A stretch of 64,000 nucleotides of DNA from Leclercia sp. 29361. GTDB lineage: Bacteria; Pseudomonadota; Gammaproteobacteria; Enterobacterales; Enterobacteriaceae. This document shows, piece after piece, positions 1 through 9,693 of the stretch (its first letter is position 1; each line of letters starts with the position of its first letter). A program made the position numbers and the translations under genes. Location of the stretch: positions 4,526,001-4,590,000 of the forward strand of contig NZ_CP049786.1 of the NCBI RefSeq assembly GCF_011290365.1, in the 5' to 3' direction. The notes below the pieces were generated by a model. The model was not told the origin of the DNA and did no database searches. It worked only from the letters and a program-made list of their open reading frames with translations.

Positions 1-34
1 AACTGCCCAGTTCAAACTAAATGGGAAATCTCCA

Positions 35-2587
35 GTGAAGTTCGTAAAGTATTTATTGATCCTTGCAGTCTGTTGCATTCTGCTTGGAGCAGGCTCGATT
101 TTTGGTTTGTACAAATATATTGAGCCGCAACTGCCTGATGTCGCCACGCTTCGTGATGTACGACTCCAGATCCCGATGCAGGTCTACAGCACGGATGGCG
201 AGCTTATCGCCCAGTACGGTGAGAAACGCCGTATCCCGCTGACCCTGGATCAGATCCCACCCGTCATGGTGAAAGCCTTTATTGCCACCGAGGACAGCCG
301 CTTTTATGAGCACCATGGCGTCGATCCGGTGGGGATTTTCCGTGCCGCCAGCGTAGCGCTGTTCTCCGGCCATGCCTCTCAGGGTGCGAGTACCATTACC
401 CAGCAGCTGGCACGTAACTTCTTCCTGAGCCCTGAAAAAACGCTGATACGTAAGGTGAAGGAAGTGTTCCTGGCGATCCGCATTGAGCAGATGCTGAATA
501 AAGATGAGATCCTGGAGCTGTACCTCAACAAGATCTATCTCGGCTACCGTGCCTATGGCGTGGGTGCGGCGGCGCAGGTCTATTTTGGCAAATCCATTGA
601 ACAGTTAACCCTGAGTGAAATGGCGACCATCGCCGGTCTGCCGAAGGCGCCCTCCACCTTCAACCCGCTCTACTCACTCAATCGCGCTACCGCCCGCCGC
701 AACGTGGTGCTGTCGCGTATGCTGAGCGAAGGCTATATCAGCCAGACCCAGTACGATCAGGCGCGTAACGAGGCGATTGACGCCAACTACCATGCGCCGG
801 AAATTGCCTTCTCCGCACCCTATCTCAGCGAGATGGTGCGTCAGGAGATGGTCTCCCGCTACGGTGAGCAGGCCTACGAAGATGGCTACCGCGTCTACAC
901 CACAATCAGCCGCAACGTCCAGCAGGGCGCGCAGCAGGCGGTACGTAACAACGTGATTGATTACGACATGCGCCACGGCTACCGCGGCCCGTCAAACGTG
1001 CTGTGGAAGGTGGGCGAGCCCGCCTGGGACAGCAAAAAGATCACCGATACCCTGAAACCGCTCCCGGGCTACGGGCCGTTTGTGGCGGCAGTGGTGACCC
1101 ATGCCAATCCGCAGGAAGCCACCGCGATGCTCGCGGACGGCACTTCGGTGTCGCTGCGCATGGAGGGCATCCGCTGGGCGCGTCCGTATCGTTCAGATAC
1201 GCAGCAGGGCGCAACCCCGCGCAAAGTGACCGATGCGGTACAGGCGGGTCAGCAGATCTGGGTCCGTCAGGTGAACGACGCCTGGTGGCTGGGGCAGATC
1301 CCGGACGTTAACTCCGCACTGGTCTCCATCGACCCGCACAACGGCGCGGTGCTGGCGCTGGTGGGCGGCTTCGATTTCAACCAGAGCAAATTTAACCGTG
1401 CTACCCAGGCGCTGCGCCAGGTCGGCTCCAATATCAAGCCGTTCCTCTACACCGCGGCAATGGATAAAGGCCTGACCCTCGCCAGTATCCTCAATGACGT
1501 GCCAATCTCCCGCTGGGATGCCGGGGCCGGTTCCGACTGGCGGCCAAAAAACTCACCGGCCGAGTACGCCGGACCGATTCGCCTGCGTCAGGGGCTGGGG
1601 CAGTCGAAGAACGTGGTGATGGTTCGCGCCATGCGCGCCATGGGCGTCGATTATGCGGCGGAGTATCTGCAACGCTTCGGCTTCCCGGCACAGAACATCG
1701 TGCATACCGAGTCGCTGGCGCTGGGCTCTGCCTCCTTTACCCCGCTGCAGGTTGCGCGCGGTTATGCGGTGATGGCGAACGGCGGCTTCCTGGTCGATCC
1801 GTTCTTCATCAGCAAAATCGAGAACGATCAGGGCGGCGTCCTGTTCGAAGCGAAACCGAAAATTGCCTGCGCAGAGTGTGACATTCCGGTGATTTATGGC
1901 GATACGCCAAAATCAGAATCCCTGAACAATCAGGACATGGAAGATGTCGCCATTTCTCAGTCGCAACAAAACGCGGCGGTGCCGATGCCGCAGCTTGAGC
2001 AGGCTAACCAGGCGCTGGTTGCGCAGACCGGTGCTCAGGAGTACGCCCCGCATGTAATTAACACGCCGCTGGCGTTCCTGATCAAAAGCGCGCTGAACAG
2101 CAATATCTTTGGCGAGCCGGGCTGGCAGGGTACAGGCTGGCGTGCCGGTCGCGATCTGCAGCGCAAGGATATTGGCGGCAAGACCGGGACCACCAACAGT
2201 TCGAAAGATGCCTGGTTCTCAGGTTACGGTCCTGGTGCGGTGACCTCGGTGTGGATCGGCTTTGACGATCACCGCCGTGATTTAGGCCGTACCACGGCGT
2301 CCGGGGCGATTAAGGATCAGATTTCCGGTTACGAAGGCGGGGCCAAAAGTGCTCAGCCAGCGTGGGATGCCTTTATGAAGATGCTGCTGGACGGTGTGCC
2401 GGAGCAGCCATTAACGCCACCGCCAGGCGTAGTGACGGTCAATATCGATCGCTACAGCGGTCAGCTGTCCAATGGCGGCAGCAGTCGGGAAGAGTATTTC
2501 ATCGAAGGCACGCAGCCAACGCATCAGGCGGTGCATGAGGTGGGTACAACACTGATTGATAACGGCGAGACACAAGAGCTGTTCTAA
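35..2587 (+). CDS. mrcA: Penicillin-binding protein 1A (bifunctional peptidoglycan synthase)
   Basis: Class A PBP that polymerises lipid II and cross-links the stem peptides at the outer face of the inner membrane. An N-terminal membrane anchor (about residues 6-28) is followed by the GT51 glycosyltransferase domain, with catalytic Glu86 in ATEDSRFYEHHG. The transpeptidase domain carries Ser465 in SNIK, an SKN motif in GQSKNVV and KTGTT from residue 716. The 850 residues equal the E. coli length. The start is GTG at 35, preceded by GGGA; the ATG at 21 is out of frame and stops after five codons. The gene's natural partner upstream lies outside the window. A GC-rich hairpin follows the stop. 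Confidence 0.97.
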   Translation: MKFVKYLLILAVCCILLGAGSIFGLYKYIEPQLPDVATLRDVRLQIPMQVYSTDGELIAQYGEKRRIPLTLDQIPPVMVKAFIATEDSRFYEHHGVDPVGIFRAASVALFSGHASQGASTITQQLARNFFLSPEKTLIRKVKEVFLAIRIEQMLNKDEILELYLNKIYLGYRAYGVGAAAQVYFGKSIEQLTLSEMATIAGLPKAPSTFNPLYSLNRATARRNVVLSRMLSEGYISQTQYDQARNEAIDANYHAPEIAFSAPYLSEMVRQEMVSRYGEQAYEDGYRVYTTISRNVQQGAQQAVRNNVIDYDMRHGYRGPSNVLWKVGEPAWDSKKITDTLKPLPGYGPFVAAVVTHANPQEATAMLADGTSVSLRMEGIRWARPYRSDTQQGATPRKVTDAVQAGQQIWVRQVNDAWWLGQIPDVNSALVSIDPHNGAVLALVGGFDFNQSKFNRATQALRQVGSNIKPFLYTAAMDKGLTLASILNDVPISRWDAGAGSDWRPKNSPAEYAGPIRLRQGLGQSKNVVMVRAMRAMGVDYAAEYLQRFGFPAQNIVHTESLALGSASFTPLQVARGYAVMANGGFLVDPFFISKIENDQGGVLFEAKPKIACAECDIPVIYGDTPKSESLNNQDMEDVAISQSQQNAAVPMPQLEQANQALVAQTGAQEYAPHVINTPLAFLIKSALNSNIFGEPGWQGTGWRAGRDLQRKDIGGKTGTTNSSKDAWFSGYGPGAVTSVWIGFDDHRRDLGRTTASGAIKDQISGYEGGAKSAQPAWDAFMKMLLDGVPEQPLTPPPGVVTVNIDRYSGQLSNGGSSREEYFIEGTQPTHQAVHEVGTTLIDNGETQELF

Positions 2588-2595
2588 AACGTCTG

Positions 2596-2620
2596 CCCCC
2601 TTTCCCGTTGGGAGAGGGGG
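2596..2620. repeat. Hairpin of the CCCTCTCCC/GGGAGAGGG type between mrcA and nudE
   Basis: CCCCCTTTCCC (2596-2606) pairs with GGGAGAGGGGG (2610-2620) across a 3-base loop, with one T-G pair. It lies between the convergent mrcA and nudE stop codons. There is no clear T-run, so it may protect 3' ends or be a weak terminator. It belongs to the same sequence family as the palindromes at 9735-9757, 45613-45634, 52131-52151, 57961-58055 and 59560-59582. Confidence 0.6.
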
Positions 2621-2627
2621 GATCCTG

Positions 2628-3188
2628 CTACAACCTGCCCTGCCCTTTCAGCCACTCCCGCACCAGAAACAGCGCGCTCACGTTCCGGGCTTCGTTAAAA
2701 TCAGGCTCTTCCAGCAGGTCCATCAGATGCGCCAGCGGCCAGCGCACCTGCGGCAGCGGCTCGGGTTCGTCCCCCTCCAGCCATTCCGGATAGAGATCTT
2801 CCGCCAGCACAATATTCATTTTGCTGGAAAAATAGGAGGGCGCCATGCTGAGTTTTTTCAGGAAGGTTAACTCCTTCGCACCAAACCCCACCTCTTCTTT
2901 CAGCTCACGGTTCGCAGCTTCAAACACCGATTCACCAGGATCAATCAGCCCTTTGGAGAAGCCGAGCTCGTAAGATTCGGTTCCCACCGCGTATTCGCGG
3001 ATCAGGATCAGATGCTCGTCAACAATGGGCACAATCATGACGGCTTCGCGCGTGGAGGGACGCATACGCTCGTAGACGCGGCGCACGCCGTTACTGAACT
3101 CCAGGTCCACACTTTCAACATTAAACAGACGCGATTTAGCGACGGTTTCAACATTCAGGATGGTGGGCTTTTGTAAGGGTTTGCTCAT
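2628..3188 (-). CDS. nudE: ADP compounds hydrolase NudE (Nudix)
   Basis: Nudix hydrolase that cleaves ADP-ribose, NADH, Ap3A and related nucleoside diphosphate compounds to AMP plus the second product. The Nudix box is complete at residues 80-102: G80, E86 and R94-E95-L-x-E98-E99-x-G101, with the acidic residues that bind Mg2+. The 186 residues match E. coli NudE. It is convergent with mrcA and divergent from igaA. No operon partner is visible. Confidence 0.93.
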   Translation of the reverse strand: MSKPLQKPTILNVETVAKSRLFNVESVDLEFSNGVRRVYERMRPSTREAVMIVPIVDEHLILIREYAVGTESYELGFSKGLIDPGESVFEAANRELKEEVGFGAKELTFLKKLSMAPSYFSSKMNIVLAEDLYPEWLEGDEPEPLPQVRWPLAHLMDLLEEPDFNEARNVSALFLVREWLKGQGRL

Positions 3189-3513
3189 TTTGACGGGTCT
3201 TTGCTGGGTGAACTGCCCTCATTGTGCGATACGCCGCACGGTTTCGGCAATGTCAATCGCGCTTTATTTACATTTATGTAACCTATGCAGATTCATTCCT
3301 TAATTCAGGTCAAAAGTCAAGAGCTTGAAATTATTCCAGGAATTTGCTGATATCCCGTCAGGTTTAGCTTTGCTATCATCAGCGATCACTGGGATGCGCT
3401 TCAATTTGCTCAAGTTCAACGCCTTACATGCCGATAGCCAACCACAGACACGCGTTCACTGTTAAAAAGGTGCTACTGACTACACCTGTAAGAAAAAGTA
3501 AGATGGGGAAAGC
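3189..3513. other. Divergent nudE/igaA intergenic region
   Basis: About 325 bases that must hold the promoters for nudE (minus) and igaA (plus). The region is AT-rich between 3250 and 3420. A TATCAT hexamer at about 3372 could be an igaA -10 element, but I could not find a well-spaced -35, so I name no promoter. Short open frames here are overlapping shadows without good ribosome binding sites. Confidence 0.4.
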
Positions 3514-5649
3514 ATGAGCACCATTTTGATTGTCATCGCTGCTGTGCTGGCCTGCGCATGCATTGCAGGGTGGTTGTACAGACGTCGGGCGCAGCGTCGA
3601 TATCGCCTGCCTTATCATAATGCCTTTGCCGGGGCGAATACCCGCAAGCTCACCGCTGAAGAACGCAGCGCGATTGAGCAATACCTTGAGTCTTTCAACC
3701 GTATCCAGCAGACGCCGGCGACAGGTGCCAGCGCCGCGCCGGTCTCGTTAAGCCTCAATGCTGAGAGCAATACCGTGCTCTGCGTGACGCGCTCCATTAC
3801 CCGCTACGGTATTACCACTGACGATCCCAATAAATGGCGTTACTACCTCGACTCGGCTGAGGTGCATCTCCCGCCGTCCTGGGAGCAGTACATCAATGAT
3901 GAAAACAGCGTTGAGCTGATCCACACCGACTCCATCCCGCTGGTGATCGCCCTCAATGGTCACTCCATCGCGGAGTATGTTCAGGAAGCACCGAACTTTG
4001 TGCTGGAGCACGTCAGCTCAACCCAGGCCTCGATTCGTGGTGAAGAGACCGAGCAGATTGAGCTGCTGAATATTCGCCAGGAGACGCACGAAGAGTACGC
4101 CCTGAGCCGTCCGGACGGCATTCGCGAAGCGCTGCTGATTGTCACCGCATTCCTGCTCTTTTTCTTCTGCCTGATGAGCCCGGATGTTTTTGCCCCGTGG
4201 CTTGCCGGGGGTGGCGTGCTGTTGCTGGCGGCAGGACTCTGGGGATTATTCGCCCCACCGGCTAAAAATGCGCTGCGTGAGATCCACTGCCTGCGCGGCA
4301 CACCAAAACGCTGGGGCCTGTTTGGCGAAAACGATCAGGACCACGTCAACAATATCTCACTCGGCATTATCGACCTGATCTACCCCCGCCACTGGCAGCC
4401 GTGGCTGGCCCAGGATTTAGGGCAAAAAACCGATATTGATATCTATCTGGACCGGCACGTCGTGCGTCAGGGGCGCTATTTATCCCTGCATGACGAGGTC
4501 AAAAACTTTCCGCTACAGCACTGGCTGCGCAGCACGGTAATTGCCGGCGGCGCCGGGCTGGTACTGGCGATGCTGGTTTTCCTCGTCCCGCTGGATATGC
4601 CGATCAAATTTACCCTGTCGTGGATTAAAGGCGCTCAGACCATCGAGGCCACCAGCGTCGGGGAGCTCGAAAGCGCGGGCGTACGCATTGGCGATACGCT
4701 GCGTCTGAAGGGGACCGGGATGTGTAATATCCATGCCCCTGGCACCTGGAATGCACGCCAGAGCTCACCCTTTACGCCGTTTGATTGCTCACAGGTGATC
4801 TGGAATGACGCAGCCCCCCTGCCGCTGCCAGAATCCGATATCGTCAACAAAGCCACGGCCCTGACCCAGGCGCTGTCGAGCCAGCTGCACCCTAAACCGG
4901 AAGATAACTCCCGCGTCAGCCCGGCATTACGCTCCGCCATTCAGAAATCGGGCATGATCCTGCTGGATGACTTTGGCGATATCGTGCTGAAAACCCAGGA
5001 GCTGTGTGCCGAGCAGGATGAGTGCATCAGGCTGAAAAATGCGCTGGTGAACCTCGGCAACAGCAAAGACTGGGAGGCGCTGGTCAAACGTGCCGATGGC
5101 GGCCGTCTCGATGGCGTCAACGTTCTGCTGCGTCCGGTTAGCGCCGAGTCGCTGGAAAACCTGGTCGCCACTTCTACCGCACCGTTCGTCATGCGCGAAA
5201 CCTCACGTGCCGCCCAGGCGCTTAACAGCCCGGCTCCCGGCGGCTTTGTGATCGTCAGCGACGAAGGCAGTGAGCTGGTGGATCAGCCCTACCCGTCGGT
5301 GGCGCTGTATGATTACCCGGCTCAGGAGCAGTGGGGCGAGTTTCAACGCCTGGCGCAGATGCTGATGCGCACGCCGTTCAGCGCGGAAGGGATTGTGACG
5401 GGCCTCTTTACCGATGCCAACGGCACCCGCCATGTCGAGCTGCACAGCATGCCGGACAGCGCCGGACTATGGCGCTACATCGCCACCTCCCTGCTGATGC
5501 TGACAATGGTGGTGTGTATGCTCTGGAACGCCTTTATGGCCCTGCGCCGCTACCAGCGCTCGCGTACCCGCCTGGCCGATATTCAGCAATACTACGAAAA
5601 TTGCCTCAACCCGAAGCTTATCCCCGCGCCTGAGAGCCTGATCGGATAA
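3514..5649 (+). CDS. igaA: IgaA, inner-membrane restrainer of the Rcs phosphorelay
   Basis: IgaA (YrfF, UmoB in Proteus) holds the Rcs envelope-stress phosphorelay in check by contacting RcsD, and is relieved by RcsF; in Salmonella and E. coli it is essential unless Rcs is inactivated. The 711 residues equal the family length. Membrane segments are visible at the N-terminus (about 3-22), near 205-245 (two closely spaced spans), near 337-360 and near 655-680, with a large periplasmic part between the last two. A GGGGAAAGC ribosome site precedes the ATG. It stands as the first gene of a rightward run with yrfG, hslR and hslO. Confidence 0.95.
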   Translation: MSTILIVIAAVLACACIAGWLYRRRAQRRYRLPYHNAFAGANTRKLTAEERSAIEQYLESFNRIQQTPATGASAAPVSLSLNAESNTVLCVTRSITRYGITTDDPNKWRYYLDSAEVHLPPSWEQYINDENSVELIHTDSIPLVIALNGHSIAEYVQEAPNFVLEHVSSTQASIRGEETEQIELLNIRQETHEEYALSRPDGIREALLIVTAFLLFFFCLMSPDVFAPWLAGGGVLLLAAGLWGLFAPPAKNALREIHCLRGTPKRWGLFGENDQDHVNNISLGIIDLIYPRHWQPWLAQDLGQKTDIDIYLDRHVVRQGRYLSLHDEVKNFPLQHWLRSTVIAGGAGLVLAMLVFLVPLDMPIKFTLSWIKGAQTIEATSVGELESAGVRIGDTLRLKGTGMCNIHAPGTWNARQSSPFTPFDCSQVIWNDAAPLPLPESDIVNKATALTQALSSQLHPKPEDNSRVSPALRSAIQKSGMILLDDFGDIVLKTQELCAEQDECIRLKNALVNLGNSKDWEALVKRADGGRLDGVNVLLRPVSAESLENLVATSTAPFVMRETSRAAQALNSPAPGGFVIVSDEGSELVDQPYPSVALYDYPAQEQWGEFQRLAQMLMRTPFSAEGIVTGLFTDANGTRHVELHSMPDSAGLWRYIATSLLMLTMVVCMLWNAFMALRRYQRSRTRLADIQQYYENCLNPKLIPAPESLIG

Positions 5650-5713
5650 CGCTCCCGCGCGGCAGGATATGCTACCCTGTCGCGCACGTTTCTTCTGGCT
5701 GGAGTATTCCCCG

Positions 5714-6397
5714 ATGCATTTTGATATCGCCTGGCAGGAGGTCGATACCGTCCTGCTGGATATGGACGGCACACTGCTCGATCTCGCGTTTGATAATCAC
5801 TTCTGGCAAAAACTGGTACCGGAAACCTACGGCGAGCAGCAGGGGATCTCCCTGGCAGAAGCGCAGGAATTCATCCGCCAGCAATATACCGCCGTACAAC
5901 ATACGCTAAACTGGTACTGCCTGGACTACTGGAGCGAACGCCTCGGTCTGGATATTTGCGCGATGACCACCGCTCAGGGCCCGCATGCCGTGCTGCGTGA
6001 AGATACCGTTCCCTTTCTTGATGCCCTGAAAGCGAGCGGCAAGCGGCGCATACTGCTGACCAACGCGCATCCGCATAATCTGGCGGTGAAGCTGGAACAT
6101 ACCGGACTGGCTTCACACCTTGATTTATTACTTTCCACCCACACATTTGGTTATCCGAAAGAGGATCAGCGATTGTGGCAGGCGGTGGCAGAAGAGACCG
6201 GCCTGCAGCCAGAACGTACGTTGTTCATTGATGACAGCGAACCGATTCTGGATGCGGCGGCAACCTTTGGCATTCGTTATTGCCTTGGCGTCACCAATCC
6301 TGATTCTGGCCTGGCTGAAAAAAGCTATCTGCGGCATCCGGGGCTGAACGACTATCGCCGGATGATCCCCTCACTCACCGTGAAGGAGAAGCCATGA
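5714..6397 (+). CDS. yrfG: GMP/IMP nucleotidase (HAD family)
   Basis: HAD-superfamily phosphatase; the E. coli homologue YrfG hydrolyses GMP and IMP. HAD motif I is DMDGTLLDL (Asp16 nucleophile, Asp18), motif II is LLTNAH, and motif IV is FIDDSEPILDAA. I take the ATG at 5714 (MHFDIAWQEV), preceded by GGAG at 5701-5704, because it gives the family-length 227 residues; a longer frame back to 5669 lacks homologous sequence. It overlaps hslR by four bases (ATGA), so the two are probably translationally coupled. Confidence 0.92.
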   Translation: MHFDIAWQEVDTVLLDMDGTLLDLAFDNHFWQKLVPETYGEQQGISLAEAQEFIRQQYTAVQHTLNWYCLDYWSERLGLDICAMTTAQGPHAVLREDTVPFLDALKASGKRRILLTNAHPHNLAVKLEHTGLASHLDLLLSTHTFGYPKEDQRLWQAVAEETGLQPERTLFIDDSEPILDAAATFGIRYCLGVTNPDSGLAEKSYLRHPGLNDYRRMIPSLTVKEKP

Positions 6398-6795
6398 AAG
6401 AGAAACCCTCCGAAGGGGTAAGACTGGATAAATGGCTGTGGGCTGCCCGCTTTTACAAAACGCGCGCCCTCGCCCGGGAAATGATTGAAGGCGGCAAAGT
6501 GCATTACAACGGGCAGCGCAGCAAACCGAGCAAGCTCGTGGAGCTGAACGCCACCCTGACCCTGCGTCAGGGCAACGACGAACGGACGGTGATCGTGAAA
6601 AACATCACCGAACAGCGTCGCCCGGCAACGGAAGCCAGCACCCTGTATGAAGAGACGGCCGAAAGCGTTGAAAAGCGCGAGAAGATGGCGCAGGCGCGTA
6701 AGTTAAATGCCCTGACCATGCCGCATCCCGACAGGCGACCGGACAAGAAAGAACGTCGCGATCTGATTAAATTTAAAAATGGCGAGAATGAGTGA
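6394..6795 (+). CDS. hslR: Ribosome-associated heat shock protein Hsp15
   Basis: Small RNA-binding protein with an N-terminal S4 domain ([19 protein letters not shown] onward). In E. coli Hsp15 binds 50S subunits that carry a stalled nascent chain with peptidyl-tRNA and helps recycle them. The basic C-terminal tail ([13 protein letters not shown]) is present. Its 133 residues equal the E. coli length. It overlaps yrfG by four bases and lies 23 bases ahead of hslO, the usual heat-shock pair. Confidence 0.95.
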   Translation: MKEKPSEGVRLDKWLWAARFYKTRALAREMIEGGKVHYNGQRSKPSKLVELNATLTLRQGNDERTVIVKNITEQRRPATEASTLYEETAESVEKREKMAQARKLNALTMPHPDRRPDKKERRDLIKFKNGENE

Positions 6796-6818
6796 TTCTT
6801 GCTGAACGAGAGATGACT

Positions 6819-7697
6819 ATGGCCCAACACGACCAATTACACCGCTATCTGTTTGAACAATTTGCCGTTCGCGGCGAGCTGGTAACGGTATCCGAAACCT
6901 GGAAACAGATCATGGAAAACCACAACTATCCGCAGCCGGTGAAAACCGTGCTGGGTGAGTTGCTGGTAGCCACCAGCCTGCTGACCGCCACCCTGAAATT
7001 TGCCGGTGATATCACCGTGCAGCTGCAGGGCGATGGCCCGATGAACCTGGCGGTGATCAACGGCAACAACCAGCAGCAGATGCGCGGCGTGGCGCGCGTA
7101 CAGGGGGAGATCCCCGAAGGCGCCGACCTGAAAACGCTGGTCGGTAACGGCTACCTGGTGATCACCATCTCTCCGGAAGAGGGTGAACGCTATCAGGGCG
7201 TGGTCGGTCTGGAAGGCGATACTCTGGCGGCCTGCCTGGAAGATTACTTCATGCGTTCCGAACAGCTGCCAACTCGCCTGTTCATCCGTACCGGTGAAGT
7301 GGATGGCCAGCCTGCAGCCGGCGGTATGCTGCTCCAGGTTCTGCCTGCGCAGGATGCTCAGACCAATGATTTCGAGCATCTGGCCACGCTGACCGAAACC
7401 ATCAAAGCGGAAGAGCTGCTCACCCTGCCAGCGAATGACGTGTTGTGGCGTCTGTACCACGAAGAAGAGGTGACGCTGTACGATCCGCAGGACGTGGAGT
7501 TCAAATGCACCTGTTCCCGTGAACGCTGCGCGGGCGCGCTGAAAACCCTGCCGGATGAAGAGATTGACAGCATCATGGCGGAAGAAGGCGAGATCGACAT
7601 GCACTGCGATTACTGCGGTTCGCATTACGTCTTCAACGCAATGGACATTGCCGAGATCCGCAATAACGCCTCCCCGGCCGATCCTCAGCTGCACTAA
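6819..7697 (+). CDS. hslO: Redox-regulated chaperonin Hsp33
   Basis: Hsp33 is a holdase activated by oxidative unfolding. Its C-terminal switch coordinates zinc through four cysteines, seen here as CTC ([10 protein letters not shown]) and CDYC (MHCDYCG) at about residues 230-270; oxidation forms two disulfides and exposes the substrate surface. The ATG at 6819 gives 292 residues, equal to E. coli. An in-frame ATG at 6813 would add MT and has a poorer ribosome-site spacing. A hairpin follows the stop. Confidence 0.94.
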   Translation: MAQHDQLHRYLFEQFAVRGELVTVSETWKQIMENHNYPQPVKTVLGELLVATSLLTATLKFAGDITVQLQGDGPMNLAVINGNNQQQMRGVARVQGEIPEGADLKTLVGNGYLVITISPEEGERYQGVVGLEGDTLAACLEDYFMRSEQLPTRLFIRTGEVDGQPAAGGMLLQVLPAQDAQTNDFEHLATLTETIKAEELLTLPANDVLWRLYHEEEVTLYDPQDVEFKCTCSRERCAGALKTLPDEEIDSIMAEEGEIDMHCDYCGSHYVFNAMDIAEIRNNASPADPQLH

Positions 7698-7708
7698 GTT
7701 GTTCCGTT

Positions 7709-7732
7709 AACTGCCCTCTCCCGGGGGCAGTT
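7709..7732 (+). terminator. Hairpin downstream of hslO
   Basis: AACTGCCC (7709-7716) pairs perfectly with GGGCAGTT (7725-7732) across an 8-base loop, 12 bases after the hslO stop. The following bases are GACCTTTCT, so the T-run is weak. It is probably the 3' end of the igaA-yrfG-hslRO run. Confidence 0.6.
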
Positions 7733-7940
7733 GACCTTTCTCTCCGCTCCGCTACCCTTTCATTTTACTCACTATTCCTTCCGCTCCTGCTGAATCGTTA
7801 TCAGTAATGTAAGTCTTTGGTAATTTACTTTCATGTATGCGCTTACACTCACATTCTCGCAGTTAAATTTACCAGCAATTAACCTTTTCAGAACATTTTC
7901 ACCAACCAAAAAGTGATTCCTGCCATAATCTGCTCCGCGA

Positions 7941-7956
7941 AGTGACAGGAGTCACA
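7941..7956. promoter_or_regulatory. Candidate CRP site upstream of pckA
   Basis: AGTGACAGGAGTCACA has the form of the CRP consensus TGTGA-N6-TCACA, with four of five left-arm bases and all right-arm bases. It is 121 bases from the pckA start. Catabolite control of pckA is established in E. coli; the assignment here is by sequence only. Confidence 0.55.
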
Positions 7957-8076
7957 GCGTTTTCCGTCATAAAGGGTTTTTGTCCAGATACGCAAATCTA
8001 TGAGCCCGGTCGCGGTTAACATTCGAGGAAAAACCCTACAATTTAAGGCAGTATATATTGGCTAAGGAGCAGTGAT

Positions 8077-9693
8077 ATGCGTGTTAATGGTTTAACCCCG
8101 CAAGATCTCAAGGCTTATGGTATCAACGATGCTCACGATATCGTCTACAACCCCGATTACGATACGCTGTATCAGGAAGAGCTCAATCCAGCACTGGAAG
8201 GATACGAACGCGGTATATTGACGACCACCGGCGCTATCGCTGTCGATACCGGTATCTTTACCGGCCGTTCGCCAAAAGATAAGTACATTGTCCGTGACGA
8301 CACCACCCGCGACACCCTGTGGTGGGCGGATAATGGTAAAGGGAAGAACGACAACAAAGCGATCTCCCCGGAAATCTGGCAGCAGCTGAAATCCCTCGTC
8401 ACCCAACAACTCTCCGGTAAGCGTCTGTTCATTGTGGATGCTTACTGCGGCGCTAACGCCGACACCCGTCTTTCCGTCCGCTTCATCACCGAAGTCGCCT
8501 GGCAGGCGCATTTCGTGAAGAACATGTTCATTCGCCCCACCGATGAAGAGCTGCAGAGCTTCGAACCTGACTTTGTGGTGATGAACGGTGCGAAGTGCAC
8601 CAACCCGAACTGGAAAGAACAGGGGCTGAACTCAGAAAACTTTGTCGCCTTTAACCTGACGGAGCGTATCCAGCTGATCGGCGGGACCTGGTACGGCGGC
8701 GAAATGAAGAAAGGGATGTTCTCGGTAATGAACTACCTGCTGCCGTTACAGGGCATTGCCTCCATGCACTGCTCGGCAAACGTCGGCGAGAAAGGCGACG
8801 TGGCGGTGTTCTTCGGCCTGTCCGGCACCGGGAAAACCACCCTCTCCACCGACCCGAAACGCCGCCTGATTGGCGACGACGAGCATGGCTGGGATGATGA
8901 CGGTGTGTTCAACTTTGAAGGCGGCTGCTACGCCAAGACCATTCGTCTGTCGGCAGAAGCGGAGCCGGATATCTTCCAGGCGATCCGCCGCGATGCGCTG
9001 CTGGAGAACGTGACGGTACGTGCCGACGGCTCGGTCGATTTTGACGATGCGTCAAAAACCGAGAACACCCGCGTCAGCTACCCTATCTATCACATCGACA
9101 ACATCGTTAAGCCAGTGTCGAAAGCCGGTCACGCGACCAAGGTGATCTTCCTCACCGCCGACGCGTTCGGCGTGCTGCCGCCGGTTTCACGCCTGACCGC
9201 CAGCCAGACCCAGTATCACTTCCTCTCCGGTTTTACCGCCAAGCTGGCCGGGACCGAGCGCGGCGTGACTGAGCCAACCCCCACCTTCTCCGCCTGCTTC
9301 GGCGCAGCCTTCCTGTCGCTGCACCCGACCCAGTACGCTGAAGTGCTGGTGAAGCGCATGCAGGCCTCTGGCGCCCAGGCGTACCTGGTCAACACCGGCT
9401 GGAACGGCACCGGCAAGCGTATCTCGATCAAAGATACCCGCGCCATTATCGACGCCATTCTGAATGGTTCCCTGGATGATGCAGAGACCTTCACCCTGCC
9501 GATGTTTGATCTGGCAATCCCGACCGAACTGCCGGGCGTGGACAGCCATATCCTCGACCCACGCAATACCTACGGTTCACCGGAGCAGTGGCAGGAAAAA
9601 GCCACCCAGCTGGCGAAACTGTTCAAGGAAAACTTCGAGAAGTACACCGATACGCCAGCAGGTGCGGCGTTGGTGAGTGCGGGACCAAGGTAA
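8077..9693 (+). CDS. pckA: Phosphoenolpyruvate carboxykinase (ATP)
   Basis: Catalyses ATP-dependent decarboxylation of oxaloacetate to phosphoenolpyruvate, the entry to gluconeogenesis. The kinase-1a P-loop GLSGTGKT begins at residue 247, and the kinase-2 region [12 protein letters not shown] and the [10 protein letters not shown] segment are intact. It has 538 residues against 540 in E. coli: one residue shorter near the N-terminus, and the C-terminus ends AGPR rather than AGPKL. The stop codon is the first triplet of a repeat at 9691-9783, so the repeat's arrival may have set the present end. A candidate CRP site and a strong AAGGAG ribosome site precede it. Confidence 0.97.
   Translation: MRVNGLTPQDLKAYGINDAHDIVYNPDYDTLYQEELNPALEGYERGILTTTGAIAVDTGIFTGRSPKDKYIVRDDTTRDTLWWADNGKGKNDNKAISPEIWQQLKSLVTQQLSGKRLFIVDAYCGANADTRLSVRFITEVAWQAHFVKNMFIRPTDEELQSFEPDFVVMNGAKCTNPNWKEQGLNSENFVAFNLTERIQLIGGTWYGGEMKKGMFSVMNYLLPLQGIASMHCSANVGEKGDVAVFFGLSGTGKTTLSTDPKRRLIGDDEHGWDDDGVFNFEGGCYAKTIRLSAEAEPDIFQAIRRDALLENVTVRADGSVDFDDASKTENTRVSYPIYHIDNIVKPVSKAGHATKVIFLTADAFGVLPPVSRLTASQTQYHFLSGFTAKLAGTERGVTEPTPTFSACFGAAFLSLHPTQYAEVLVKRMQASGAQAYLVNTGWNGTGKRISIKDTRAIIDAILNGSLDDAETFTLPMFDLAIPTELPGVDSHILDPRNTYGSPEQWQEKATQLAKLFKENFEKYTDTPAGAALVSAGPR

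Larger units (their letters stand above)
7698..8076. other. hslO-pckA intergenic region
   Basis: About 379 bases. It contains the hslO hairpin, a CRP-like palindrome at 7941-7956 and the pckA ribosome site AAGGAG at 8064-8069. E. coli K-12 has yhgE at this place; nothing resembling it is present and no ORF of credible length lies here. Confidence 0.6.

Noticed and set aside
3424..3681. 85-codon minus-strand frame across the igaA start
   Set aside because: It overlaps the coding start of igaA on the other strand and has no family resemblance.
7941..7956. Possible stem-loop sRNA or terminator upstream of pckA
   Set aside because: The symmetry fits a CRP half-site pattern better, there is no T-run, and pckA is known to be under catabolite control.
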